NCBI RefSeq assembly: GCF_947347685.1
Contig: NC_070629.1
Location: 22,756,710-22,820,709, forward strand
Source of the DNA: Pleuronectes platessa
Taxonomy: Eukaryota; Chordata; Actinopteri; Pleuronectiformes; Pleuronectidae
Reading direction: 5' to 3'
DNA: 64,000 bases
Every line of letters begins with the position of its first letter. Position 1 is the first letter of the stretch. A program made the translations under genes and the position numbers. The notes beneath the pieces are model-generated. The model searched no databases, was not told the DNA's origin, and was given only the letters and a program-made list of their open reading frames with translations. This document shows positions 1-11,012 of this stretch, one piece after another.

Positions 1-963
1 GAATGGGCGCACGCAGGTCCCCAGGGGTACGTTCACACTTGCATGTAAGTCAAAATACATCACATACAAATCGAAGAGTATTATTGCGCGAGCACACTTG
101 GGATCAGACATAGGTGCACACACTTACACGCTCTAAATTGAGGTTAGGTTGGTAAAACTAAATAAATGAGAAGCAAAAATAGGCTGCACTACCTACTGGT
201 GAATTAAATTCAAGCAATCACCATGTGAGTGCAAGTGTGTCCATGTTTATATGGCATGGAACATCTTTAACCACAGAGCCCTGTTCATTAGCATGGTAAT
301 ATCCAAACAGCAGGGTGTAGTCGGAACAGCAGCGTATTATTAGGATTCATCTCATTAGGCTTTCATGAGATTTAAAAGTTAACGGAAAATAACTTCAGAG
401 CTAAGTCTGAGATAAAACACACAACCAGCACCCAGAGTTTACTCTCCAAATTTTGAATTTACCCCCTGGAAACACTGCATGGCCTGCAGCGACACGGAGA
501 GAGCTGTCCTGCAGTAACAGGATTACACCAATTTAGTCAGACCGAAACTTCTTTTGACACTTAATGATGCAACTAATTAGAGTTAAGCTGTTACTTGAAA
601 TTAAACTTCTGCAGGAAGTACGGTATCTTCAGCTTTTCAGAGGGTAAACATAGGACTTGAGCTCTAACAACAGGTCACGACTGAGGAACTATGCCATTAA
701 TAAATACAAAGGGTATTCAGAGTTTATACAGTCGTCTTTTGAAACCACATTTATATGCACTAGATCCAGATTTAAATTTGGAAATGTAAACTGCACCAAA
801 CGGCACTAACAGTTTTTCATCAAGATCCATAATTTATTCCCTGAGAAATCAACGAAAAGATTGATAAAAGCCCAATCTCACAGTTTGAATGACAGTGAAA
901 AAAATTCCGGGATACGCCCCCGGTAATAAAAGTTGATAATATATCGAACTGCGTGGAACTTAC
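1..963 (-). other. fbxl17: Downstream intron of fbxl17 (partial)
   Basis: This stretch follows the donor site in the direction of transcription and runs off the window. I looked on the minus strand for the next leucine-rich repeat exon, expected to begin with a residue pattern like LxNLSSLDLRHIT, and did not see it. No repeat, RNA gene or other open frame stands out here. Confidence 0.75.
957..963 (-). other. fbxl17: 5' splice site (donor) of the fbxl17 exon
   Basis: On the minus strand the exon ends ...CACAGCG and the intron begins GTAAGTT. GTAAGT is the consensus for pairing with U1 snRNA. Placing the boundary here gives a 108-base, phase 0 exon whose protein ends where the family match ends. 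Confidence 0.9.
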
Positions 964-1071
964 CGCTGTGAGGTGGATGACCCCCTGGGAGGTCACAGGG
1001 CAGCCCATGAAGCCAACAAACTGCAGCTCAGGACAATGCTCTGCAACAGCCTGCACAGACCGATCAGTGAC
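964..1071 (-). CDS. fbxl17: Internal exon of FBXL17 (leucine-rich repeat segment)
   Basis: Read on the minus strand, this 108-base exon is open throughout and encodes 36 residues, beginning VTDRSVQAVAEHCPEL and continuing with FVGFMGCPVTSQGVIHLTA. This is the cysteine-containing leucine-rich repeat pattern of FBXL proteins. From memory it matches FBXL17 at about 29 of 36 positions, in the repeat array after the F-box; in the roughly 700-residue mammalian protein this is near residue 505-540. Known role of the family: FBXL17 joins SKP1 and CUL1 and selects substrates for ubiquitination, including aberrant BTB-domain dimers. The repeats form the substrate-binding surface. The exon starts and ends at phase 0, so its loss would keep frame but remove about one and a half repeats. 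The last codon is GCG (Ala), where I recall Lys in mammals. The next exons on both sides lie outside the window or were not recognised. Confidence 0.93.
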
Positions 1072-1107
1072 CTGCAGGTAGAAGAGAAGAGAGAAAGTTC
1101 ACATTAG
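1072..1107 (-). other. fbxl17: 3' splice site: branch-point candidate, pyrimidine tract and AG
   Basis: On the minus strand the bases before the exon are CTTTCTCTCTTCTCTTC followed by TACCTGCAG. This is a good polypyrimidine tract and a CAG acceptor. A CTAAT sequence 33 bases upstream (adenosine at 1104) fits the vertebrate branch-point pattern yTnAy and a normal distance. An alternative branch adenosine cannot be excluded. Confidence 0.85.
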
Positions 1108-3777
1108 TCTCCCATTGCAAAAATACTTTCTATTTCATGTTTTCTCTTAAAGAACTAATCTTTTTTAATTCATTTAGTCCAATAATGTTGAATCTGTTTC
1201 ATTCATGCACATTTCCAGGATCAAGGTATGGCATTCTTGGAGAGAAGACATCTGAAGGACATTTTTTTCCTTTAGTTTGCATCAGGGACAAACTGAACCT
1301 GCCAGTAATTTTAGTAAATAATTACAGTGAGTGCATTTTTCAAAGGTAGAGTGTGCTGACAGGTGCTGTCAGATTCAAGCCAAAATGTTTGGTCCATCTG
1401 TGCAGAGGGTCGTTGTGTGTTGTGTTAGAAGAACAGCAGAGAAAAGGAGGATCACAGAAGGAGAGGAGGAGGAGGAGGTGGAGGAGGATAACGGACAAAA
1501 CAGCCAGAAGTGTGCTTGGTCCAAGCTGCGTGGGCGACTTATGATGGATGGGCCGCTCCCCATCATTCACCCAGCCGTCGAGTAACAGCTCATAATGGAT
1601 CAGCGATCAATAGGAAAGCATTTCCACCAGCTTCCACTGTAGTCATCAATAGGGGTATTGATAGCTTCCCCGCCTCCCTCACCACACTCTGCACTGCAAC
1701 AATATGTGGGAGATTGTTTGTCCTCTCTGTGGGTTTGCTCAGTGCTTCCTCAAACTTTTCATCAATCAAAAAAGGCCAAATAAGACAAGAAGAGGAGACA
1801 GAGAGACGGATCTCTACACTGTGACTAACCGAGGAAACAAAAAACAAACTTTAAAGAACATGAAAGAACCAAAAAATCTGATTTTCAATTGTTCTTTGAG
1901 AAACTCCCAAAAGGCCCATTGCATGTCAACATTGTGATGGATACACACACAAACGCTTCCTTGTTTGATGTTTTTTTAAAGTATGTCAAAGTGCACTCTG
2001 AATCTGACATGTTTTGAAAGGTAAATGCCAATTATGTCTGAATTTAAAGTGAAACTCTGAGTCGAGCAAATTATAGAAGAAACACTTGACTGGAGCTTGA
2101 GAAGGTGGGAGCTTTTTCCGACATATTTTTTTTACCAAAGACATTTGAAGTAAGTACAATTTCTGTAGATGAGCATTAAAAATAATTCAAACTCAGTATC
2201 TTGAATTTCTTATTAAATATGTATTAGTTCTGTCGGTGGTTTTACCACAGCTGTCAGGAAATGTCATTGACTGTTCCTGAGGTTAATAAAGAGTTAGCCA
2301 AAAGGGAAAGAAGGCTGGTAAAAGCTTAGCAATTTCCTTATTGCAAACCCAAAATGGTGATTCTGGACAGTCTGCTAATTCTTAGTCATAATCCAAGGAG
2401 GTTTCGAAATAGTACATCAATCAGCGCCCCTCCTCAGGCAGTGTCCTTACTCCAGGATTGACAAGATAATTAATTGGCCAGTTAAACTGCAGAGAGTGGT
2501 GACTTGCCAATTGAGCTGCAGAATTGAGTTTGTGCAACAACAGAAACGTTGCACAGACACAGATACGAGGTGAGAGCAGCAAGTTACATCCTTAAAACTA
2601 TAAGGATTAATCTTGTTCTATTTAGTTTTTCAAACTTCTGCATTTGAGTTAGGATCTGTAAAATGCTTAGAGCAGTGGCAGACTTAAAACATTTTTTTTA
2701 TATATTAGACAGCTGGCCAGCTGCTACCTCATTAATCATAGTTCAATACTGGCTTTACGAAACCAGGTAAATCTACCCCCATCATTTATTAAAGAACACA
2801 AGATTGAATGTTTGAATCTGTCTAAACCCAAGAACAGATGGGATGAAGGTGGAGGCTTGCAACCAGGAACTGAAGGCACAAACTTGAAGAAAAGTTTACA
2901 GATTAAAAAAAATATATCCTGCAAGAACCGACTTAAATATACAACTTGTTTCTAAACTCAAACTAATTAATGAAACTAAAGCCCCTTTAAATCAGTGATC
3001 CTGCTTTATTGCCACTAAGACAGCCCCTCGTTATGACATATACAAACTATAAAATACAACCATTTTGCAAACATACACACAGATATGGACACAGTTTTTA
3101 CCTACTAACCATAAATCAGCCAGGCTTTTATACAGGACAGCCAGGTGTGCTTTGAACCCCCTCAGTAACAAGGGCTGGTTATTACAGGAAACACACTGTA
3201 TTTTCAAGACTAGCTTTATGACTGATATAATAATCCAGAGGTCATCAGTGCATCCCTATTTCGGCTTGGACTGTTTTGAGCTACAGAATTAGGTTTGAAA
3301 TATAAGTATGTTTTTGTTGCAAAGAAGTTGATCTCACTGTTAGTCGATGTCACCCTGTGACCACACAGTCAGGGACACAGAGCCACACTCCCCACCTCGC
3401 TTCTATTCATTCACAGCCTGGTGTGTGTCCATGGATCTGTGTAGAGCCCTACCTCCTAACACTGATTAAACGACTACTTGCAAGTCTTGCTATTTACCGA
3501 TCACTATGCTTGTCCAGAAACCCTTCATTCCCTTAATGTCTTCCTTCATACACACCCGTAGTCTTAATCACACCTCTGTCACTCTGAGGTTGCCTCTCCC
3601 TCGTCTGTTTTCAGGTCTACCTTTAAGGTTACTCAGTTGAGGCAGAGGAAGATGGACGACCCAGAGAGACAGCGAAGGAAAAGTGAGGTCAAAAAAAGAA
3701 GGAGGCAGGCATCCATTTATCTTTCATCAAGTCACATGCACTAAGGCTTATCTGGGTAAAAAAGGCTCCTTCAACTT
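1108..3777. other. Intronic sequence, mostly unique
   Basis: AT-rich sequence without recognisable coding potential. A short GGA-rich stretch lies at 1461-1488 and produces overlapping open frames on both strands between 1331 and 1585, which look like low-complexity translations. Nothing else is supported. Confidence 0.6.
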
Positions 3778-3880
3778 TGGTCCACCCTGAATATTTCAAC
3801 AACTATTGGATGGATTGCATAGAATTTTTCCATTTGTATCCATGTTCTCCAGAGGATGAATCTCAGTTGATTTGGTGAAC
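3778..3880 (+). repeat. Interspersed repeat fragment (CAACAACTATTGGATGGATT family)
   Basis: The phrase CAACAACTATTGGATGGATT followed by a CATGTTCTCCAGAGGATGAA segment is one I recall as a high-copy unclassified interspersed repeat in percomorph fish genomes. The copy is short, diverged and lacks clear ends. The family name and class are unknown to me. Confidence 0.55.
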
Positions 3881-6214
3881 AATAGTAGATTTGTATGGAC
3901 CTAAATAGATGGATTCAGTCCCTCCAGGATGACTCCATGCTTTGTGCGATGTATCAACTTTTCAGTCAATTCTTTGAATTCCCAAAAGGTTTCAGCGATC
4001 ATATATCAAACGAGGACAGAGACAAAAGGTAAACAAGTAAAAATTGTAATGTATGTGTTCAATAATTTAGTGTGCCCCAGGAAGGATGTTATGAAAATTT
4101 AAATAGCCCTAGAGAGGAAAAATGTTCCCCACCTGGGGTGAAACACATAGTTTTGCAGAGCGATCAATAACATGCACCTTCAAATTCTACGCCTCAGGTG
4201 TGGACCCACCACACCACCCATCACCCCTCGCTGCAGTCAGAAAATATTAACTGAAGGTGAGTCAGCGCTCCCTCTCTGAGACACTGATGCATATGAAGGC
4301 TGATCTGCAGGGCCAGGTTGAGATAAGGTGGAGGGGAGAGCAGAGTTGTCTTTCTGCGTTCAAAAATTGGAGAAGAGGAAAAAAAACAGGATCCAGAATG
4401 AGCAGTCAGTCCATCCTGAGCAGCTGGCAGGTGAAATGAACTGACCAGAGCTCTCCCAACATGGCCACTGCCAAGAAACCATCAAGGAAAACATTTTCAG
4501 GTTGACTACCAGCAATATCAAAAGCACTACACACTGCCGGGATCTTTAAATCACAATCATCTGCGAGAAAGGCGAGCGAATCACAGCAGAGGCCACCTCC
4601 AGACCGTCTTTCATATACCGGTGTTTGTGCAGCACAGAGTGTGTGGGTGCAGCTGTGTGTGTGTGTGGGCACACGTGTGTGAAAGCAGAAGAGACAAAAA
4701 CAGAGAGAGCAGCTTACACATCTACAGTAACTCTCAGCAGGTGAGAAGGGAGAGAGAGGAGAACAAAGTAAAATCCCAGCAGAGCAGAACAGGCCAGGAG
4801 GGCATGTACCATATCAGATTAAGCCTGTGTACGTGCGTGTGTGTGTGTCTGTGTGAGAGTAAGACCATATGGGTCTGTAGCAAAGATTTGTCTCCAACCC
4901 GCAAACACAAAAACCCGTCCCAAAATTCTTCCCCCCTCTTCCCCCTCAACCTTTCATGGACTTTGATTTAAAAACATGAAAAGAGCCATGGCAGAGCTTT
5001 GGAGAAGAAGTGGCCGGCCAAGAGAAGCCTTAAAGCCTTTTAGAAGGGATCTGGTTTAATGGCCTGTGGGTGAAGGAGGTAAGGAAAGCAGAAGAAAACA
5101 AAAAAACGTGGGCTGGAATGGCGAAAATGCTGCAGTCGTAAAGATAGTGTTTGTCTATGTGTGTGTCAGTGTGCACGCACGTGTGTGTGTGTGTTTAAAA
5201 GAGTTGGAGGTAATTGTTGAGAGTGCTGTCGAAGCGAAAAGGGGAAGCTCTATATGTGAGTGTGTGGTTTTTGTCTGGCGGTCTGTTCTTACAAAACGCT
5301 GGGGCAGCACCCAGGGGCCACTTCTCATCCAATAAGGGCATTTAAGCTTGTCAATATCGTCTATCATACGACTTGTTTGACTCCCATCAAACACGAAGGC
5401 AAAAGAGATGGAAACAGAGAAAGACCAGAGGGGATTGCATTTCACCTCGCACTCTGTAGCTTTCTCACTCCCTTGCATCCAGGATCTACATTCCTCCATC
5501 ATTTAAAAATTGGCAGATTGTCATAGAGAAAAACATCACGGTCAGAATGCTCCAAAATATGTCACAATTTCCATTGTGCATATTTCTCAAACACACACAC
5601 ACACGTACGAGCCAGGTTAAGGAGTGTGTGGAGGGCAAGTTTGAAATTCTGATAATGATCAACAATCACACAGCCGCACAAAAACTGATTCAGCCCACAC
5701 ATGCACGTTATGAAAAAATACACTCAGCTGCCTGAAGAAAAAGCAAAAGGTGGCAGAAGTTTAAACTTCTCATCAGCAGCTGGAGGCCGACCTCTGCTCC
5801 AGCTGCGCCTGGAAGACGACCAGCCAGAAACCTCAGAATCAGAGCAGAGAAATAGATCCACAGTTATGCTGTAACCGCACAATTGTCACTCAAACAAGTC
5901 TTGGCAGCATCGTAGGGAAATTGCTGTAAAATTGGATCAACAGCATTTTGAAGCTTTGCTTATACAGATATTGGAGAATTGAACAATGAGATAAAGCTAC
6001 ATGCTAACCGTTAGCATAGCCTTCTATCAACCTGAGGGTACATTTCGTATACATGCACCCAACTGACTATGGCTCATATTTTTACTATGTAATCTTAGTT
6101 ATGTGGATAAATAATAATGTCTCTTATGTATTAGTTTGCAAAAATATTGATATGGTTTAAACCACAGACTGTAACAGACATAGTCACAAACTAAACAAAA
6201 GGGAAGCCTCACAA
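3881..6214. other. Intronic sequence with short CA and TG runs
   Basis: Several short mixed GT and CA runs occur (about 4634-4682, 4829-4858, 5155-5193 and 5592-5605). The open frames between 4257 and 5735 are interrupted, overlap on both strands and cross these runs. I see no supported gene. Confidence 0.55.
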
Positions 6215-6262
6215 AAGTGAAGCCAAAGCATCTCGGTTGACCCCTGGCCCATAAACCCCATC
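6215..6262 (+). repeat. Short fragment of an interspersed fish repeat
   Basis: The segment with AAGCATCTCGGTTGACCCCT and ATAAACCCC matches, with an internal gap, the repeat phrase seen more fully at 62431-62516 (AAGCATC...CACCTGGTGGCTGGCTGC...). Both are similar to a dispersed repeat I recall from fish genomes. Ends are not defined. Confidence 0.4.
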
Positions 6263-7757
6263 TGAAAAGTCAAGTTGAACATTTTCAGGTAAGTTTCTTT
6301 TTAGTACATTTTTGATGCTATGTAAACAGGGTCTATCATCATGATCAACATCTGAGACTGACCCACGATTGGTTGAGCCCATTTATTGAGCGCTTTATAA
6401 CGATCCACGAAGAAGGCAGCGATCGTTTTTTGGGATATTTTTGCTCCATTTCTGAAAGTAGGTGGAGGTCGATTGAACTGCTCGTACTTTATCAGCCACA
6501 GCCTTCAGAGCCTATCAAACCAGCAGGGCCCCTCAAAGCAGATATAAGGCCTGATGAAGCTTCTGAATATCGGGGTATTGGAGTAAACAAGGGTCCAAAA
6601 CTTTAAAAGTCGGTATTATACCAGAATAAAGCAAACATCTATACACTTCTACTTCACAGTTACAAAGACCCCTTTACTCAGCAGAATGACTCAATAAAAG
6701 GCCATCGGATATCATGATGAAAGCTCTCTGTTACTGAATCCGCTGTATTTTAATTTTAGAGATTTCCAATATTACCCATAAACAAGGACGCCAACTGCTT
6801 GCCTGCGAGGTGGAAATTGAGGTGGGACAATTTTCATCAAAGTTCTGTACTTTCCGAGGTAATCATTTTCTCCATGAACACTCTCTTAGGGGCGATACTG
6901 CAGTGGGTTCATCACAGCCTCAGAGTAAACTCACAATCACACAAACTTAGTTGCAAACACATAAAAGCATGCACACTCATAAACTCATGCACACACACAC
7001 ACACAGACCGAACATTGTCTCCTTTTAAAGAGCTCAGATGGGCTGTATTGATGCGGAGGACTGGTGATCTGGCAAAATTCTAAATGAATTCTTATTATCC
7101 TCTGTAATATCCAATGCCTGGAGACAAAAGCAACACGGAAAGTCGTAAAGTTTTACTACAGCAAGGGAGAGTCTCTTTACTGTGCTGTCTCTGTGCTGAT
7201 GAGCAGGCACTGTGTGATAAGTGCAGGGCGGCTCGCTTGGAGCAGTGCATGTGTATTGATCTGCAACTGAGGCTTCAGCAAAGCTGGGGCACAATCAGGC
7301 CTGCAGAGAAACAAAGATATTAACAGGCTTTTTTCATTCTGACATGAAAACATTCACACAAGGCATTCAGACAGACACATGGTAGCACACAGCCAGACCA
7401 AATACACAGCTGAGTCTAGACAGATGTAAAGGTCCTGGTCTCCCGTGATATTTTCCTTGGCTAAACAGAGGGACTCGTCATATTTATGAGATGTGATGAG
7501 ACAGTAACACGGGATGGATCACAGTGAGAGACAGGGGGGGGGGGAGGAAGACGAGGAAAAGAAGAGGATGAAGGGGAATGGGAGATTTGCAATCTTTTTA
7601 TGTTAACATAATGTTGCCTCCAGTCTTCAGAGTATTGCTTTGGCAAGCTTGACTGCTTCTTTCATGCCTCTAAATCTTGTCTAAATATGAATGTGACAGA
7701 CAGGCAGAGAGAAAGATGGAGAGGCGGTGTGACAGGCCAAACAAGCCGTGTGCTTAC

Positions 7758-7760
<3 letters not shown>
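6263..7760. other. Intronic sequence, nothing specific
   Basis: A run of 12 or more G bases at about 7528-7540 and a short CA run near 6990-7004 are the only notable features. Open frames are short and overlap on opposite strands. Confidence 0.55.
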
Positions 7761-7798
<38 letters not shown>

Positions 7799-7815
7799 TG
7801 TGAGTGTGTATGTGT
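7761..7815 (+). repeat. (TG)n microsatellite with TGAG interruptions
   Basis: An uninterrupted TG array covers 7761-7796 and decays into AGTGTGAGTGTGTATGTG. In the fbxl17 transcript, made from the minus strand sense, this would be a CA repeat. Confidence 0.95.
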
Positions 7816-7852
7816 TCAGAGCGGGTACATGAATATGAGGGCAATCTGATCT

Positions 7853-8120
7853 TATTAGGGGGCCTGACGGGATGAGGGGCCGCGATGAGAGCTCTGAATC
7901 ACCACCGACTAATCAATCAGGCTAATTAACCAAGCTTTATGAACACTGGGCCGAGCCCGAGAAAGAATCCGCCGACACACAGATTAATAATGATTACTGA
8001 GTACACTGCAACACATTCTATTAACGATCCATCTTCATGCCATCCAGCGGCTTTGCATAAGAAGTCACTTCACAGCCGATCGCAGGAAATCCACTGAAGC
8101 TTAATAGAGGTTCTTGTGTC
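7853..8120. promoter_or_regulatory. Candidate conserved noncoding block rich in TAAT/ATTA motifs
   Basis: The stretch holds a dense set of homeodomain-type cores (CTAATCAATCAGGCTAATTA, GATTAATAATGATTA, CTATTAACG, CTTAATAG) mixed with GC-rich, CpG-containing segments (GGGGCCGCGATG, CCGAGCCCGAG, CCGCCGAC), and has no long open frame or repeat. That mixture is typical of developmental enhancers in vertebrate introns. Conservation has not been tested, so this is an inference from composition. Confidence 0.3.
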
Positions 8121-10035
8121 TCCATCAAGTCGTCAGAGAAAATGAAATACTGTTCTCAAGAAGTCATTCTTATTTAATGAAGTTCTGAAAGGAACTCAGT
8201 GCCGAGATTTTATAAAATCCACTATATCTATATATCTTTATGACTAAAGAGTACAATCTTATATGTGCAAATGGGGCACATGATAACACCCTTCAGTTAG
8301 TGATGGTTTAATTCAGAAGCCATTTTTTTTTCTGGTCGAGGTGAAGACAGGACAGGCTGCTCTTGGATGCTCACACACACTCGGCTTGTGCTTGTGCTAC
8401 TTCCCACAATGCCATGCTGTGGGCACTTGGCATGTGCCATTCTCTGACCGTCTTTCTTGCCTTTCATAACATTTGACCTACTCATTTGAGCTGGTGAAAG
8501 GGCAGCCTGGTCAGAGGCAAGCGAGTCAAACAAAGGAAGCAGAAAGCCACAATCTCACACTTTAACTAAACATATACTGGGGGCAGGAGGAGGCGAGTCA
8601 AGTAAGTGGGATTTAGTAAGAAAAAAATAATAGAAAAAGAGGTGGTTTTGTACAAAGAGAAATTGTTTTCAAGCAGGGACTTTCCTCAACAGAAAGTCCT
8701 TGAACGCTTTAAAGCAAAGACACCTAAAATGTTTATGGTATCAGGAATTAGATAAAAACCGGCAGAAATCCATGTTTTTCTATTTCTGACATAGTGATAA
8801 ATTGTTAATGGAAAAAACCCCACTAATCAGAGCCCTGATTCTAATTTTCTTTAATAGATGACCAAAACGAGAAATGTAAATATAAAAACGTTATTGCTTT
8901 TTTTCTTGTCTGATTAAAATCTCCACCTGGGGACACTGATAAAGTCCAAACAGGGTTTAAAGTACAAACCATTTGTCTCTTACTCTTCAAGTCACCTGAT
9001 CAACAATGATTTCATACTCAGTCTATTGTTATGTCATGAGACGAACCTGCCAAGTAGTTGGTGGTTTCCGCTTCTCATATGTGAGGAATTGTGGCTTTTC
9101 CCTGTTTTCATACAGCGGTAAATGTAATAATACTCTTGGGATTAAATAAGGTATTTCACTATTTAAGGTCATTTTATAGACACATTCAATCAAAATGTTA
9201 ATAAGGACATTGACGGGTTATAAAATACATAGTTGTTACTTGCTGCTCTTCTTTAAATGTGAACTAGGCCAAAATAATGACTTCTAGTCTCCCTGATAGG
9301 AGTGTGGTCTTCCACCTTCACCGACGACCACCTCGCCAGCGGCTTTTCAGATCTCTCCACTGTACACTGAGACAAAAATGGCCATAAAATGGTCTGAAAG
9401 CACACTGTATATTTTTCAAAAATCGAAGCTGGCTCTGAAAGATGACAATGTTTGAAAAATGAAACTCCCACGATCAATACGTCCACTTTTCTCCAGCTGT
9501 GGCCATCTCAGAACCACTTGGAAAAAAGAAATCCATGAAAAACTCGCCCCGTGCTTTTCACATAACTCACAAAAAAAAAGTAAATGGTAGCTATTTGGCA
9601 GCAATAATTCCGTAGCCTGAACAAAGAAAGCGTTTTATGCAATGTTATCGGAAAACGATTAATGTGCTATCTGTAATATGCACAGCGCACACCTCTCTCT
9701 CTTCCCTCGCATGCACTTGTCAAGCCATCTTGTCTTGCTCTATCGATGTCAGCAGCCTTGGTGATGCCAGGGAGAACTGGAATCTGCATGGGTCATCTCC
9801 AAAGTGATTGATCAGCTCACTCGTCTGCACGCTGCACGCCTCACTTGAAATTACCTGTCATTCATTCAGTGGCTTAAGCCTTAAGAGTTTCACACACTGT
9901 CTCTGCTCATGAAGTGGTCGTGTGCGTAGGTAATTGTACATGTGTGTGTTTGTGCGGGTGGGAGCGATGAGCGTTGCCTTCTGGAGAGCCCTTCATCGCA
10001 GTTTCCAAAAGATGAAGAAGAGGATTTGTCCGTAG
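8121..10035. other. Intronic sequence, nothing specific
   Basis: AT-rich and CpG-poor: I count only four CpG in 9001-9240. No recognisable gene, repeat family or structured element was seen. Confidence 0.6.
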
Positions 10036-10061
10036 CCCCTTCCCCCCCCCTCCCCCTCCCC
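10036..10061 (-). other. C-rich tract; quadruplex-forming G runs on the minus strand
   Basis: The plus strand reads CCCC-TT-C9-T-C5-T-CCCC. The minus strand, which is the sense strand of fbxl17, therefore has four G runs of at least four bases with loops of one or two bases, a strong G-quadruplex pattern that the intron RNA could also adopt. It directly abuts the tandem duplication at 10067. Confidence 0.75.
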
Positions 10062-10066
10062 AAGGA

Positions 10067-10230
10067 TCAATAGTGCTTTGTTGCGTGTCAGATGGAAATC
10101 AAAAGCCCTTCAGGCGGAAGCTAAAAGACATACTTTACTCCTATAAATGCACAGTCATTACACCACATTGTCAAAACCCTCTACCCATTCTGCTGAGGCT
10201 TCAAATCCCAGCGTGTTCTTTTCCAAAGCG
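10067..10230. repeat. Diverged tandem duplication, unit 1
   Basis: This 164-base unit is repeated at 10236-10417. Both begin TCAATAG, share GCGTGTC, GGAAATCA, the segment GTCATTACA...CATTGTCAAA, and end TGTTCTTTTCC...AAGCG. By eye about three quarters of the positions agree. The same peptide-like phrase appears in both units but in different reading frames (offset 181 bases), which argues against a coding tandem repeat. Confidence 0.85.
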
Positions 10231-10235
10231 ATATA

Positions 10236-10417
10236 TCAATAGCTCTTTGCCGCGTGTCGGGCGGAAATCAGAAGCTACTGTTGAGGAAGCTGAGAGACAC
10301 ATCATTTTACTTCTTCAAATGCAAAGTGGTGTCTGTCATTACAGCGCATTGTCAAAGCCCTCGAACACCTCTCTCTCTCTGGAGCTTTCAAATCTCAGTC
10401 TGTTCTTTTCCCAAGCG
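10236..10417. repeat. Diverged tandem duplication, unit 2
   Basis: Second unit, 182 bases, longer than unit 1 because of an inserted GTGGTGTCT segment and a CTCTCTCTCT run. No third copy was seen on either side. The origin of the unit is unknown; it matches no repeat that I recognise. Confidence 0.85.
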
Positions 10418-10916
10418 TGTATTCTCTAAAGGGCTCATCCTCAATGTCAACGTGCCATATTAGCTTCATGGCTCCATGCTACATAGTGAAAGGCCCTGGG
10501 CTGGTGAGTGATGACAACGCGCTCCACTGTCGCTGCTGTGTTGGTACATGTTACAATGAAACAGAAAGTCAGCTTTGTATAGTAGAGTGAAACTTCAGCC
10601 TTTCAAAGAAGCACACACAGGCGGGACTCAATACACCATTTCATAAGAAAAACATACAACTCGCTATTCTCTCCACCCTCTTTCAGGGGAGGCCAGAGAA
10701 AATGCATTATTGGAAATTCTACTTCTAAACCCATTCACTCTGCCGCGCAAAGCCATCAATTTTCTAACTCGCCCTTCAGCTTGTGTTGTACAGACTCACA
10801 CAGAAGCACTTGCTTACACAAAAACTATTAAGAGCTGGGCTGACTTTTGAAGATGCGGGATTTGTGTTTTTGCACATTACAGAGAAAATGTCAAGAACGT
10901 CAGCCACTGGAGGCAT

Positions 10917-11012
10917 CCTGGGGCTCAGCGTCTTGTCCAAGGACACTTAAATATCGAACCACGACCTTTTGATAAGTGGACGACCCGCTCTTCCTCCTGA
11001 GCCACAGCAGCC
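10917..11012 (-). mobile_element. tRNA-derived SINE fragment
   Basis: On the minus strand it starts GGCTGCTGTGGCTCAGGAGG, with a Pol III A box (TGGCTCAGGA, plus-strand 10995-11004) and a B box (GTGGTTCGAT, plus-strand 10953-10962), and ends with GTGTCCTTGGACAAGACGCT. This is the tRNA-like head and adjoining body of a SINE family I recall as abundant in percomorph fishes. The copy is truncated and diverged, and not a functional tRNA: the arms cannot form a complete cloverleaf. It supplies part of a misleading 139-codon open frame at 10925-11344. Confidence 0.8.

Noticed and set aside
10073..10463. Coding tandem repeat (similar peptides in two overlapping frames)
   Set aside because: The two units are 181 bases apart at the matching residues, so they are in different frames. 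The peptide similarity follows from the DNA duplication.
10917..11012. Possible tRNA gene
   Set aside because: A and B boxes are present, but the sequence lacks a full cloverleaf and continues into a SINE body.
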